Of a stretch of 64,000 bases of DNA, positions 17,444-24,121 are shown one piece after another. Each line of letters starts with the position of its first letter. The first letter of the stretch is position 1. Origin of the DNA: a virus; the IMG/VR virus record IMGVR_UViG_3300031758_000022, positions 39,023-103,022 of that record. One strand, given 5' to 3'. The position numbers and the translations under genes were made by a program. The notes under the pieces were generated by a model. That model had not been told where the DNA came from. It searched no databases and saw only the letters and a program-made list of their open reading frames with translations.

Positions 17444-17686
17444 CTAGGACCTCATAGCAAGTACCGCAGCTAAAACTGAGGCAATTGTAGAGGCAATGCA
17501 TAGCAAATAGCATATCTTTATGCCTTTATTAAAGGCACGCATATCTTGGGTAGCAGTAATACTAATTTTTGATGTATTTTTAACATCTTCCTTTAAATAT
17601 GATAGCTGATCTGTTATATGTTTGATCTGTTTACTATACGTCCCCATATAAACAGGACGTTGATCTTGAGTTCTTTTTTCATTCAT
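17444..17686 (-). CDS. Small C-terminally anchored membrane protein
   Basis: An 80-aa protein. The N-terminal 50 residues are polar with a possible short coiled coil (HITDQLSYLKEDVKNTSK). One hydrophobic helix follows (ICYLLCIASTIASVLAAVLA) at the C-terminus. It is divergent from the plus-strand phosphatase gene (17727). Function unknown; a tail-anchored or holin-accessory role is possible. Confidence 0.7.
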   Translation of the reverse strand: MNEKRTQDQRPVYMGTYSKQIKHITDQLSYLKEDVKNTSKISITATQDMRAFNKGIKICYLLCIASTIASVLAAVLAMRS

Positions 17687-17726
17687 AATAAAATTCTTTG
17701 TATTTTAAATAATAAATACTAGTCAC

Positions 17727-18719
17727 ATGGCAGGAAAAACACCAGCTCAGATCTGCAAAGATCATCTTAAAGAATATCCAAACACTCCAATACTTACTCT
17801 AGCTAAGAAAATCTATGGAAAGCACAATCTGCTTTTCAAAGATGTTGAAGCTGTTAGAACAATGCTTAGGCGTTATGCTGGATTATCAGGAAATAAATCC
17901 CGTAAAGTAAAAACAGAGCTTACAAGACCTGTTACTTACAATTACAATCCTTTTGATGATATTCCTGAATCTTTTATGGATGTTAGAGAACCTTATGTTC
18001 TTCCTACAACAGCTACTAATATTCTTATTCTTTCTGATATTCACTTTCCATACCATGATAAAGATGCTTTAAAAGCAGCTATTCAGTATGGAGTAGATAA
18101 AAACATTAATTGCATTGTATTAAACGGGGATATTCTTGACTTCTATCAGTTATCTGACTTTAGTAAAGACCCTAGTAAACCAAAAATGTCCAAAGAGTTG
18201 GAACTTGGTAGATGGTTTTTAGGTGCATTACGTAGTAAATTTCCAAATATTCCTATTTATTACAAGATTGGTAATCATGAAATGAGACTAGAGAGATGGC
18301 TTAAAGTCAAAGCTCCAGAATTTCTTGATACCGATGAATTTAGACTTGATGTGCTCCTAAGATTTGGAGAACATAAAATCCATTTGATAGATAAATATAC
18401 TGTAATCAAGGCAGGACATTTGAATATAATTCACGGCCATGAATACAAAGGTGCCGGAGGTGTATATCCAGCTAAGTATATTTATAGTAAAACTAAAGTA
18501 AACACCTTATGCGGGCACTATCACAGGGCCAGCACATTCCTTGACAAAAATATGGATGGTAATTATCACGGAGGATTCACAACAGGATGTCTGTGTGAAC
18601 TTAGTCCAGATTACCTACCATATAATGATTGGGTTCTAGGATTTTCAAGAGTAATTGTACATCCTGATAAATCCTTTGAGGTTGAAAACAAAATAATTGT
18701 TGACGGTAAAATAAGATAA
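17727..18719 (+). CDS. Calcineurin-like metallophosphatase with N-terminal helical domain
   Basis: A 330-aa protein. Residues 1-70 form a helical, HTH-like part (RTMLRRYAGLSG). From residue 95 it is a metallophosphoesterase: ILSDIHFPYHD (first D and H), LNGDILDF, IGNHEMRLERW, then IIHGHEY and LCGHYHRAS. All metal ligands are present. Substrate could be a nucleotide, RNA or phosphoprotein. It is one of the few plus-strand genes in the left half and is followed after 4 bp by a small gene. Confidence 0.9.
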   Translation: MAGKTPAQICKDHLKEYPNTPILTLAKKIYGKHNLLFKDVEAVRTMLRRYAGLSGNKSRKVKTELTRPVTYNYNPFDDIPESFMDVREPYVLPTTATNILILSDIHFPYHDKDALKAAIQYGVDKNINCIVLNGDILDFYQLSDFSKDPSKPKMSKELELGRWFLGALRSKFPNIPIYYKIGNHEMRLERWLKVKAPEFLDTDEFRLDVLLRFGEHKIHLIDKYTVIKAGHLNIIHGHEYKGAGGVYPAKYIYSKTKVNTLCGHYHRASTFLDKNMDGNYHGGFTTGCLCELSPDYLPYNDWVLGFSRVIVHPDKSFEVENKIIVDGKIR

Positions 18720-18723
18720 TACA

Positions 18724-18948
18724 ATGGCTACATATGTAAATATGGGGTTGTACACTCCTGAAACTGAAGAAGAAGAAACTTATTCTCCCATTATCTACAT
18801 TGATGAAGAAATAGTACAGATCTTAAATACTGAACATGAATTTATAGCTCAATTTACCTACGAAGAACTCAGAGGTATAATGGCTATAATGGCTGCTGAA
18901 CAAGAAAAACAACACTTATTTATCAAAGCTCAGATAAAAAGCAATTAA
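18724..18948 (+). CDS. Small acidic hypothetical protein
   Basis: A 74-aa protein (MATYVNMGLYTPETEEEETY) with an acidic N-terminal half and a helical C-terminal half. It is 4 bp behind the phosphatase gene and overlaps the end of the minus-strand gene 18945-19286 tail to tail. Function unknown. Confidence 0.7.
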   Translation: MATYVNMGLYTPETEEEETYSPIIYIDEEIVQILNTEHEFIAQFTYEELRGIMAIMAAEQEKQHLFIKAQIKSN

Positions 18949-19286
18949 GGCTTTTTCTTATTAGCTTCAATTTGTTCATCAAGGTATTTCTCTATTACTT
19001 GTTTTATCTCAGGTAACATATAAAATGGAATGTCACCAATCAGTTGAGAAAACTGAAGAACCTGTGCCATTATCATTTCCATATTGACACCTTCTTTTTC
19101 CCACAATCCGGAAATACCATCCTTATGCTCTTTCTGAATAGTATCATTTAACCTATTTAGAAGCATTTTAGTTTGGTTTCTATTAAACCATTTAATAGTA
19201 CTAGCCTCATCTGCAGCATATGTAGCTACCTGAAGCCAGACTAAAAGGTTTAAAATTCTTATTCTTTCCTCTTCTTTTAAAGTCAT
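18945..19286 (-). CDS. Hypothetical helical protein
   Basis: A 113-aa protein made mostly of amphipathic helices (LNLLVWLQVATYAADEAS, MLNRLNDTIQKE). It overlaps 19283-19498 by 4 bp. Its end meets the plus-strand gene 18724-18948. No family recognised. Confidence 0.75.
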   Translation of the reverse strand: MTLKEEERIRILNLLVWLQVATYAADEASTIKWFNRNQTKMLLNRLNDTIQKEHKDGISGLWEKEGVNMEMIMAQVLQFSQLIGDIPFYMLPEIKQVIEKYLDEQIEANKKKP

Positions 19287-19498
19287 AGGAAACTAATGAT
19301 TTTTGCATAAATAATTTTACTTTTTTCTTTATGGCTTTCAACATAGCCATAGCCCACCTTAGTATCCTTACTAAGGCACATCATTGGATCTTCAACATCA
19401 TCAGGATGAAGAGGATATATACCTCTTTCCGTATGTATATGCCAAGATTTGTCATTTGGATCCAAAAATAAAAATCCTTGAGGAAATTTAACTTCCAT
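19283..19498 (-). CDS. Small hypothetical protein
   Basis: A 71-aa protein beginning MEVKFPQGFLFLDPNDKSWH, predicted beta-rich. It heads a two-gene operon with 18945-19286. A terminator of the gene upstream (19531-19549) lies 33 bp before its start, so its promoter is in that gap. Function unknown. Confidence 0.7.
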   Translation of the reverse strand: MEVKFPQGFLFLDPNDKSWHIHTERGIYPLHPDDVEDPMMCLSKDTKVGYGYVESHKEKSKIIYAKIISFL

Positions 19499-19530
19499 TT
19501 GTTTATTGTTTGCTTGTTTTAACCATCAAA

Positions 19531-19549
19531 AAAGCCCATAAAGGGCTTT
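19531..19549 (-). terminator. Terminator after 19560-19955
   Basis: AAAGCCC pairs with GGGCTTT around ATAAA, followed on the minus strand by a short T run. It sits about 10 bp past the stop of the minus-strand gene. Confidence 0.75.
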
Positions 19550-19559
19550 AATGATAGAT

Positions 19560-19955
19560 TTAATATGCATTTATCTTAATTTTTACCTCTGTTTTAATGA
19601 TCTCATAAGATGACTTCATACTATCAAAACCATCTAAGAAACTCAGTAGAATAAACATCTGTGATGCCTCTGAGTAGTCCATTTTATTATTATTCATAGG
19701 AAGTTCTGTCCAAGTATAGACATCATCTACATAAATAACCTGTGCTGCAATCTTTCCAGCAACTGATGGATCCCAAGAAGCATTGTCTGCATAGTACATA
19801 GTAATTCTTTGGCCTGTAGACTTAGTAAATTCTGCAACTTCTATTACATATTCAATGTGATGCTCACCTTGAGTTTTATCCATTACATAATAAAACCTCT
19901 GTGTGCTTTTATCAATAGTAAAAGCATCTTTTGTTTTCTTTTTCTTTTTAGCCAT
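19560..19955 (-). CDS. Hypothetical protein next to tRNA genes
   Basis: A 131-aa protein from the ATG at 19953-19955 (MAKKKKKTKDAFTIDKSTQR). A longer frame to 20006 would read into the tRNA at 19973-20060, so the inner start is chosen. The body is beta-rich (RITMYYADNASW, AAQVIYVDDVY) with a helical end. Function unknown. Confidence 0.7.
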   Translation of the reverse strand: MAKKKKKTKDAFTIDKSTQRFYYVMDKTQGEHHIEYVIEVAEFTKSTGQRITMYYADNASWDPSVAGKIAAQVIYVDDVYTWTELPMNNNKMDYSEASQMFILLSFLDGFDSMKSSYEIIKTEVKIKINAY

Positions 19956-19972
19956 AAAATTTAATAATTTGT

Positions 19973-20060
19973 TCCCTATACAAGATTTGAACTTGTATCC
20001 TACCATAAGGTAGATGTTACTCTCAATGCCAGTATTTATTCCTGGTTACACCAATAGGGA
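19973..20060 (-). tRNA. tRNA-Leu (anticodon GAG, probable), with imperfect anticodon stem
   Basis: On the minus strand a 7-bp acceptor (TCCCTAT/ATAGGGA), a D-arm with GG in its loop, a 17-nt anticodon arm with loop TTGAGAG, a long variable arm (CTACC TTAT GGTAG) and a perfect T-arm (ACAAG TTCAAAT CTTGT) give an 88-nt class II tRNA. Anticodon GAG suggests leucine. The anticodon stem TGGCA/TAACA has two mismatches, so the gene could be degenerate. CCA is not encoded. Confidence 0.7.
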
Positions 20061-20065
20061 TCTTA

Positions 20066-20172
20066 AGTCAAGACAGGATTTTACCTGTATGATATACACT
20101 TTGCAGGCAACCTAATCAATGATTCAAGGCTGTATATCTTACCACATTAGCGTCTAATTCCGCCACCTGACT
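20066..20172 (-). ncRNA. tRNA-like RNA with degenerate D- and T-loops and an inserted three-way junction
   Basis: The minus strand has a 7-bp acceptor (AGTCAGG/CTTGACT, one G-T), TG, a leucine-type D-arm GCG GAATTAGA CGC lacking the GG pair, and a T-stem ACAGG/CCTGT with a 6-nt loop TAAAAT lacking TTC. The anticodon and variable region is replaced by about 65 nt in which GATATACA pairs with TGTATATC around two small hairpins (CCT..AATC ATT GATT..AGG and TTGC CT GCAA). It lies 5 bp from the tRNA-Leu. It may be a decayed tRNA or a tRNA-mimic; no clear anticodon can be given. Confidence 0.5.
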
Positions 20173-20179
20173 ATTTACT

Positions 20180-20422
20180 TCAATACTTTAAAAGAGTAAT
20201 GCTATAATCTCCACAGATTTTCTTGAGAGAAGAATCTTGGGCGGTAAATGTGATACATACCGCTGATACTTGCTTGAAGTCATTGGTATAATACTTATTC
20301 CGGCCAGCATCTTCTACAAGATATAGATAGTCTGATGGATGTGAGTTTAGAAATACAACAGGATCAGGTGAGTATAGCTTACACCCAGTAAGCATCATCA
20401 CTAATACTATTAAATATTTCAT
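20180..20422 (-). CDS. Small lipoprotein
   Basis: An 80-aa protein with a lipoprotein signal: MKYLIVLVMMLTGC, where the LTGC lipobox puts the lipidated cysteine at residue 14. The remaining 66 residues are a small soluble domain with two cysteines (CITF and KICGDY). It would sit in the host envelope, where phage lipoproteins often block superinfection; that role is inference. It is 4 bp after the GroES-like gene. Confidence 0.8.
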   Translation of the reverse strand: MKYLIVLVMMLTGCKLYSPDPVVFLNSHPSDYLYLVEDAGRNKYYTNDFKQVSAVCITFTAQDSSLKKICGDYSITLLKY

Positions 20423-20426
20423 TGTC

Positions 20427-20705
20427 TTACCAGATTATTGAAACAGCATGATCTGGTACTAGGAAAAAGAAATCTTCCTCAATCTGAATGACCTCTGAGT
20501 GTGCAATAGCTGCACCTACATATACTAGGTCACCTGGTTTGATGTCTGTTACATCATCACCTACAGCAAACACTTCAAGCTTACTGTATTTCATCATTAG
20601 ATCTTTTTCAAGACTAGCCTCCATCTCAGGAGTTAGTTCTATTAAAGATTCTTTTCTAACAATTGGCTTCTTAATAAGAATTCGTTTGCCTCTAACTTTT
20701 TGCAT
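20427..20705 (-). CDS. GroES-like co-chaperonin
   Basis: A 92-aa protein, the size of a GroES subunit (about 95 aa). GKRILIKKP at the start matches the conserved GroES first strand. A loop of about 30 residues takes the place of the mobile loop, then FAVGDDVTDIKPGDLVYVG follows the GDxVLF region, and a terminal DHAVSIIW ends the barrel. It would cap host GroEL to fold the phage capsid, as gp31 does in T4. Identification is by pattern only. Confidence 0.65.
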   Translation of the reverse strand: MQKVRGKRILIKKPIVRKESLIELTPEMEASLEKDLMMKYSKLEVFAVGDDVTDIKPGDLVYVGAAIAHSEVIQIEEDFFFLVPDHAVSIIW

Positions 20706-20740
20706 AATTTGATGGTTTTAGACCGTAAATGTACAATAAT

Positions 20741-21124
20741 TTATATTGATACAATATAATAAAAGAATGCTAAATCAGCATACATAACCATCAGATAAGC
20801 TCTATCACCTTCTTTATTAAGTCCAACATCAACATGACATCTTATCCCTTCATCATCCTTACCATAGAAGGTAGTAGACTTAGAGTTTTGATTGTATGTA
20901 CCCTCAATATTGATGATGTATAGGTGCTCAGCATAAATGATTACCCTTGACTTCTCTATACCAATCCTAATTGTAGGATAGGTAGCAGGACTCCAATTGT
21001 ATTCAGTTTCATACTCTTTTTTAACACCAATGTTGGCCTGTGTAGTTTCAAACCACACAGTCTCCTGGCAAAAAGCGCTAGTTGTTATGACAACAAATAG
21101 TAATATCAGTATAAGTTTTTTCAT
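20741..21124 (-). CDS. Secreted or periplasmic protein with signal peptide
   Basis: A 127-aa protein with a typical signal peptide (MKKLILILLFVVITTSAFCQ, cleavage after AFC or CQ). The mature part is a beta-rich domain of about 105 residues. It overlaps the membrane gene 21124-21384 by one base. It could act in the host periplasm during infection. No family recognised. Confidence 0.75.
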   Translation of the reverse strand: MKKLILILLFVVITTSAFCQETVWFETTQANIGVKKEYETEYNWSPATYPTIRIGIEKSRVIIYAEHLYIINIEGTYNQNSKSTTFYGKDDEGIRCHVDVGLNKEGDRAYLMVMYADLAFFYYIVSI

Positions 21125-21384
21125 TATTTCTTTGTTTTATAAACTAAATCACAGACTTCTATATACTCTAAATGTTTCATTTGAAGATATCTGTTAAGAA
21201 TCCGGGCCTTTGCCTCTAAATCCTCAACACTGTCTTTTAATGACTGAACATAAGAATAATCTGTTTTATGCTTAATCAATTTAGTGGGCTCTTTAGCACT
21301 CAAACTAAATTGAACTCCTATAATAGCAAGTATTATGATAATAATTACTATTATTGTTACATACTTAAAATTTGTTATTTTCAT
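21124..21384 (-). CDS. Small membrane protein with coiled-coil tail
   Basis: An 86-aa protein. Residues 8-28 (YVTIIVIIIIILAIIGVQFS) are one membrane helix. The rest is a helical, charged tail (YVQSLKDSVEDLEAKARILN). The stop shares a base with the start of 20741-21124. Function unknown. Confidence 0.75.
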   Translation of the reverse strand: MKITNFKYVTIIVIIIIILAIIGVQFSLSAKEPTKLIKHKTDYSYVQSLKDSVEDLEAKARILNRYLQMKHLEYIEVCDLVYKTKK

Positions 21385-21399
21385 AGCTTTTAGAATTGA

Positions 21400-21570
21400 T
21401 TAATTATCTACCGGCCAATAATAATCACAGGTAACTTTACCTTCATTATCTTCATCCCATTGAAAATCTCCATAGGATTGTCTAAATGGATTTGGTTCTG
21501 CAACAAATCTGTAACAAGTTAATCTCAAAGGACAAGTCTTGTTATCACACATTGCGGTATCTGGACTCAT
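21400..21570 (-). CDS. Small cysteine-containing protein, 56 aa
   Basis: An ORF of 56 residues from the ATG at 21568-21570: MSPDTAMCDNKTCPLRLTCY, ending YYWPVDN. Four cysteines (C8, C13, C19, C48) look like a zinc or disulfide cluster. It is flanked 15 bp away by small genes in the same direction. The pattern resembles small phage proteins I have seen but cannot name. Confidence 0.75.
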   Translation of the reverse strand: MSPDTAMCDNKTCPLRLTCYRFVAEPNPFRQSYGDFQWDEDNEGKVTCDYYWPVDN

Positions 21571-21585
21571 TTTGTTGTTTAATTT

Positions 21586-21885
21586 TTATTCTAGACACTT
21601 AGGATAGATGCAGTTGTCATTCAATGTACAACTCTCACCTTCTTTCTTTATTCCATTCTTAGAGCATTTGTCATCTCCTTTGAATATAGGATGGATTGGT
21701 AGATAGTCTTCGTGGTGTATTGTCCGCACACCTTCTAGGTATGCCTCCACAATCTGCTCACGCTCCATTACCTTAGCCTTTTTAATAAATTCATCAAATG
21801 TTGACCAGTCTAAACTTAGATGTGAGGATGAGCCATATTCTTCAAGCTCTTTCTTTAACCAGTCAATTGCCGTTTGTTTACTCAT
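21586..21885 (-). CDS. Small helical protein, paralogue of 21878-22099
   Basis: Ninety-nine residues from the ATG at 21883-21885 (MSKQTAIDWLKKELEEYG). A longer frame exists but the inner ATG is preceded by GGAGGTG, a good ribosome site. It shares MSKQTA(I/V)xWL, KxMExEQxxxA and an (E/I)G core with the next gene upstream, so the two arose by tandem duplication. A cysteine-rich tail (KCSKNGIKKEGESCTLNDNC) is unique to this copy. Confidence 0.8.
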   Translation of the reverse strand: MSKQTAIDWLKKELEEYGSSSHLSLDWSTFDEFIKKAKVMEREQIVEAYLEGVRTIHHEDYLPIHPIFKGDDKCSKNGIKKEGESCTLNDNCIYPKCLE

Positions 21886-22099
21886 TTTCACCTCCGTATG
21901 TTTCGTTGTAGTATTGTTCTGCTTGGTCATTAGTCCATTGAGTATGTGGGTGTTTATCAAACACTCTTTGTCCTTCGATATGGGCATCAATCATCTGCTC
22001 CTTCTCCATTTGCTTGGCTTGTTTAAATATATTCGTCCAAAATGGATGTTGCTCTTTTATTTGCTCTACAAGCCATTCAACTGCAGTCTGTTTACTCAT
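21878..22099 (-). CDS. Small helical protein, paralogue of 21586-21885
   Basis: A 73-aa protein beginning MSKQTAVEWLVEQIKEQHPF, with FKQAKQMEKEQMIDAHIEG in the middle. The family is common in phages of Bacteroidota, function unknown. It overlaps its paralogue by 8 bp and the 52-aa gene upstream by 4 bp, so translation is coupled. AAAGGAG precedes the start. Confidence 0.8.
   Translation of the reverse strand: MSKQTAVEWLVEQIKEQHPFWTNIFKQAKQMEKEQMIDAHIEGQRVFDKHPHTQWTNDQAEQYYNETYGGENE
21889..21895 (-). promoter_or_regulatory. Strong Shine-Dalgarno GGAGGTG
   Basis: On the minus strand GGAGGTG lies 3 nt before the ATG of 21586-21885. It decides the start of that gene. Strong sites like this are uncommon in Bacteroidota hosts. 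Confidence 0.7.
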
Positions 22100-22254
22100 T
22101 GTTTCTCCTTTAGATATTTAACAAAAGTTTGATTACTAAGATCCCAATGTTTACCATTGAAGTAAGCATTAACTCTATTAGTATTACCCATCATAGTTTT
22201 TGTTTCTACAATATACTTTCCTGGGTTTTCAGGAAGAGATTCTAACCATTCCAT
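22096..22254 (-). CDS. Small hypothetical protein, 52 aa
   Basis: An ORF from the ATG at 22252-22254: MEWLESLPENPGKYIVETKT, ending LKEKQ. Its stop overlaps the start of 21878-22099 (ATGA). It is a beta-strand-rich mini-domain with a WDLSNQTFVKYL end. It lies 2 bp past the end of 22257-22559 in the same operon. Confidence 0.8.
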   Translation of the reverse strand: MEWLESLPENPGKYIVETKTMMGNTNRVNAYFNGKHWDLSNQTFVKYLKEKQ

Positions 22255-22256
22255 GT

Positions 22257-22559
22257 TTAGTCTGTCTTAGGGTGTTTACCATTCCACCATTCATATTCTG
22301 AGTTTTCAGTCATGAATCTGATGTAATGATTGTCTTCATCTTTGATTTCTTCTAGTATTTCTACTATTGGAGTAGTCAACCAATAATCTTGATTGGCATA
22401 TGTCCTAGCAGTTACACTGCCTACAAGTATAGAACAACCAACTGTTGGTATATGGCTTACTACTTTATCATAAGTACCATCTTCTTTCCAAGCAATTGCT
22501 TCAGATCTACCGCCATGTTCTTCTACATTGTCTCTTAATCTACGTAAGTGGAATGCCAT
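22257..22559 (-). CDS. Hypothetical protein
   Basis: A 100-aa protein (MAFHLRRLRDNVEEHGGRSE) with a basic start and a beta-rich body that includes CSILVGSVTARTYANQDYW. It is the first gene of a four-gene run of small proteins to 21586. Upstream lies the structured region 22596-22811. Function unknown. Confidence 0.75.
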   Translation of the reverse strand: MAFHLRRLRDNVEEHGGRSEAIAWKEDGTYDKVVSHIPTVGCSILVGSVTARTYANQDYWLTTPIVEILEEIKDEDNHYIRFMTENSEYEWWNGKHPKTD

Positions 22560-22595
22560 AATAATATATGTGGTTTGATTTTAATGCAATAATAG

Positions 22596-22775
22596 TAATA
22601 AGTATGTAGAGAGAAGGGGAAACGTTATCCCCCTTCTGCTCACTAATTAAACTGAAAAACTAAAAACTTAATGTTTGAGTCCTAGACTGACTCATCATTA
22701 TGAGAGCACAACACTCTCTACATACTTATTAGCAAACTGTAGAATCCAAGATATTACTACCAAGGATTCTACAGT
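22596..22775 (-). ncRNA. Candidate structured RNA: 18-bp closing stem with internal hairpins
   Basis: TAATAAGTATGTAGAGAG (22596-22613) is perfectly complementary to 22714-22731, an 18-bp stem across 100 nt. Inside lie GAAGGGG/CCCCTTC (22613-22636) and TGAGTC/GACTCA (22676-22694). Immediately beyond is a 12-bp hairpin, ACTGTAGAATCC (22736-22747) with 22764-22775. No convincing ORF is present. The strand is assumed from the neighbours; the fold is symmetrical and could be read on either strand. Confidence 0.55.
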
Positions 22776-22780
22776 CTATT

Positions 22781-22811
22781 TTATAAAGACTATGCTCAAT
22801 AGTCTTTATAA
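22781..22811 (-). terminator. Hairpin overlapping the end of the ParB-like gene
   Basis: TTATAAAGACTA (22781-22792) pairs with TAGTCTTTATAA (22800-22811) around seven bases and includes the stop codon of 22796-23524. It could stabilise or end the message; the T run on the minus strand is short. Confidence 0.5.
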
Positions 22812-23524
22812 GTTTTGTGTAGCAGATTCAAAAGATATCCCGTATCATGAGGAATTCTTTCAAAATCACTACTGCTCTTGAGAGCATTAATCATTCTGTT
22901 GTGATCATACTTGCTACCAAGAGATCTATAAACAGAACAAAAAGCTGTATGAAATTTATTACTATTGGTTTTAACAACAGAACTTGCTTCAATCAGATTT
23001 TTTGTAAGTACTTCAGAATCAGGCATATTTACTGTGAAATTACCATTTCTAATAGAAGTTAGACCTCTACCTGATGTAGCAGATCCTCCAAGAATGCTAG
23101 CAGAAATTGCTACAGAAAGACCATTTTTGATAAAATGTTCCTTAAGTCTAAAGTAATTCTCATTACCAAGACCACAATATGCATTAACATAATCTGTCAA
23201 TGTCCATTTTTGTTGAACATTATTCAGAGTAGCCATCATATCCACAATTGTTGATACAGAATCTGTTTCAACAACAATACAGTGTACTTTTTTAATACGC
23301 AATCTCTTAAGAGATTCAACCAAGTGCTGACCATCAACATTGTAATACTCAGCCTTACCAGTAATTGCTGTAGTATATGCAAGAACAGGAGTTCTTAATA
23401 TACCTACACGGGCAATTGATTTTACTAGTGCTTGGACATGTTTTTCATTTTTTGCTCTATTGAAAGTAAGCTCCTTGATTTTATCAACAGCTATTTCAAC
23501 AAATTTGTGCTTAGAAAATTCCAT
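22796..23524 (-). CDS. ParB/Srx-fold protein
   Basis: A 242-aa protein. Residues 10-110 match the ParB N-terminal nuclease/CTPase-like fold: a VDKIKELTFNRAKNEKHVQAL start, SIARVGILRTPVLAY, then NVDGQHLVESLKRLRIKKVHC in the position of the GxHRxxA motif. A helical C-terminal half follows. It may bind DNA or act on nucleotides; a partition role is unlikely in a lytic phage. Structured non-coding regions flank it on both sides. Confidence 0.75.
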   Translation of the reverse strand: MEFSKHKFVEIAVDKIKELTFNRAKNEKHVQALVKSIARVGILRTPVLAYTTAITGKAEYYNVDGQHLVESLKRLRIKKVHCIVVETDSVSTIVDMMATLNNVQQKWTLTDYVNAYCGLGNENYFRLKEHFIKNGLSVAISASILGGSATSGRGLTSIRNGNFTVNMPDSEVLTKNLIEASSVVKTNSNKFHTAFCSVYRSLGSKYDHNRMINALKSSSDFERIPHDTGYLLNLLHKTYKDY

Positions 23525-23571
23525 TTGTGTTTTACTTTTTGTGTTTTCTTAATTTAAATAGTAATAAAAAT

Positions 23572-23600
23572 AAGGGGACCGGATGTTTCACCGGTCCCTT
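23572..23600 (-). terminator. Strong terminator of the 23.6-24.1 kb RNA region
   Basis: GGGACCGG pairs with CCGGTCCC around ATGTTTCA, followed on the minus strand by a T-rich run (TTATTTTTATT). No gene ends here, so it must end a transcript from the non-coding region to its right. Confidence 0.85.
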
Positions 23601-23615
23601 ATGGCATCACGTAGA

Positions 23616-24116
23616 GCTTGAGAGAAAGTATTAGAACACCCTAACATTATACATGTTAGGACATAAACAGTGCAATATTCTATACGAGTGTTAGGCATCT
23701 CAGCCAATTCCCTCCAATACTACAGTATACTTGTTCTCTACTGGTCACAAAGAGACCGTCCAATACCTCCATATAAAAATAGGAAAGGGTACACCTTCTT
23801 ACCGACACTTCATTTTTCCAGGAAAACCTGTCCAAAAACTTATTAATTAATACTTTAGAACATTACAGGATAAAACATCCCTTTACTGTTGTTAAACATT
23901 AATCAACATTACATACTTCCTATGTATTGTTCTTGCATAAAAAATCCACATCAAACTGCTACCTTTTCATTATGTTCTTCACGCCAGAGGTTTAGCAGCC
24001 TCAGCCCTAAACGTACAGAATAATATAATAACTACTAGGATATTAGCTGGCTTTTCTTATACTTTGCGTAGTAGGCATTTATGAGTGTAAGTCTTTCAAT
24101 ACACTGCCTCTCAAGC
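23616..24116 (-). ncRNA. Candidate ornate large non-coding RNA, about 500 nt
   Basis: A gap of about 500 bp without a credible ORF. Its ends are complementary: GCTTGAGAG at 23616-23624 and CTCTCAAGC at 24108-24116 (9 bp). Inside are CCTAACAT/ATGTTAGG (23640-23660), a 10-bp hairpin with one mismatch at 23905-23931 around CTTCC, CTGCTA/TAGCAG (23956-23998), CTACTA/TAGTAG (24032-24074) and AGTGTA/TACACT (24084-24105). A strong minus-strand terminator (23572-23600) lies just beyond. The design resembles large phage RNAs such as ROOL or GOLLD; the family is not established. Confidence 0.55.
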
Positions 24117-24121
24117 AATTA

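Noticed and set aside
19956-20006. N-terminal extension of 19560-19955
   Set aside because: The extension overlaps the tRNA-Leu gene and gives an unlikely leader; the MAKKKKK start fits better.
20066-20172. Group I intron in the leucine tRNA-like gene
   Set aside because: The inserted region is only about 65 nt, too short for a group I intron, and no intron core motifs are visible.
22675-22881. Plus-strand ORF of 68 aa across the 22.6-22.8 kb hairpin region
   Set aside because: It crosses exact inverted repeats and the ParB-like gene on the other strand, and reads as an unlikely protein; it is treated as a shadow.
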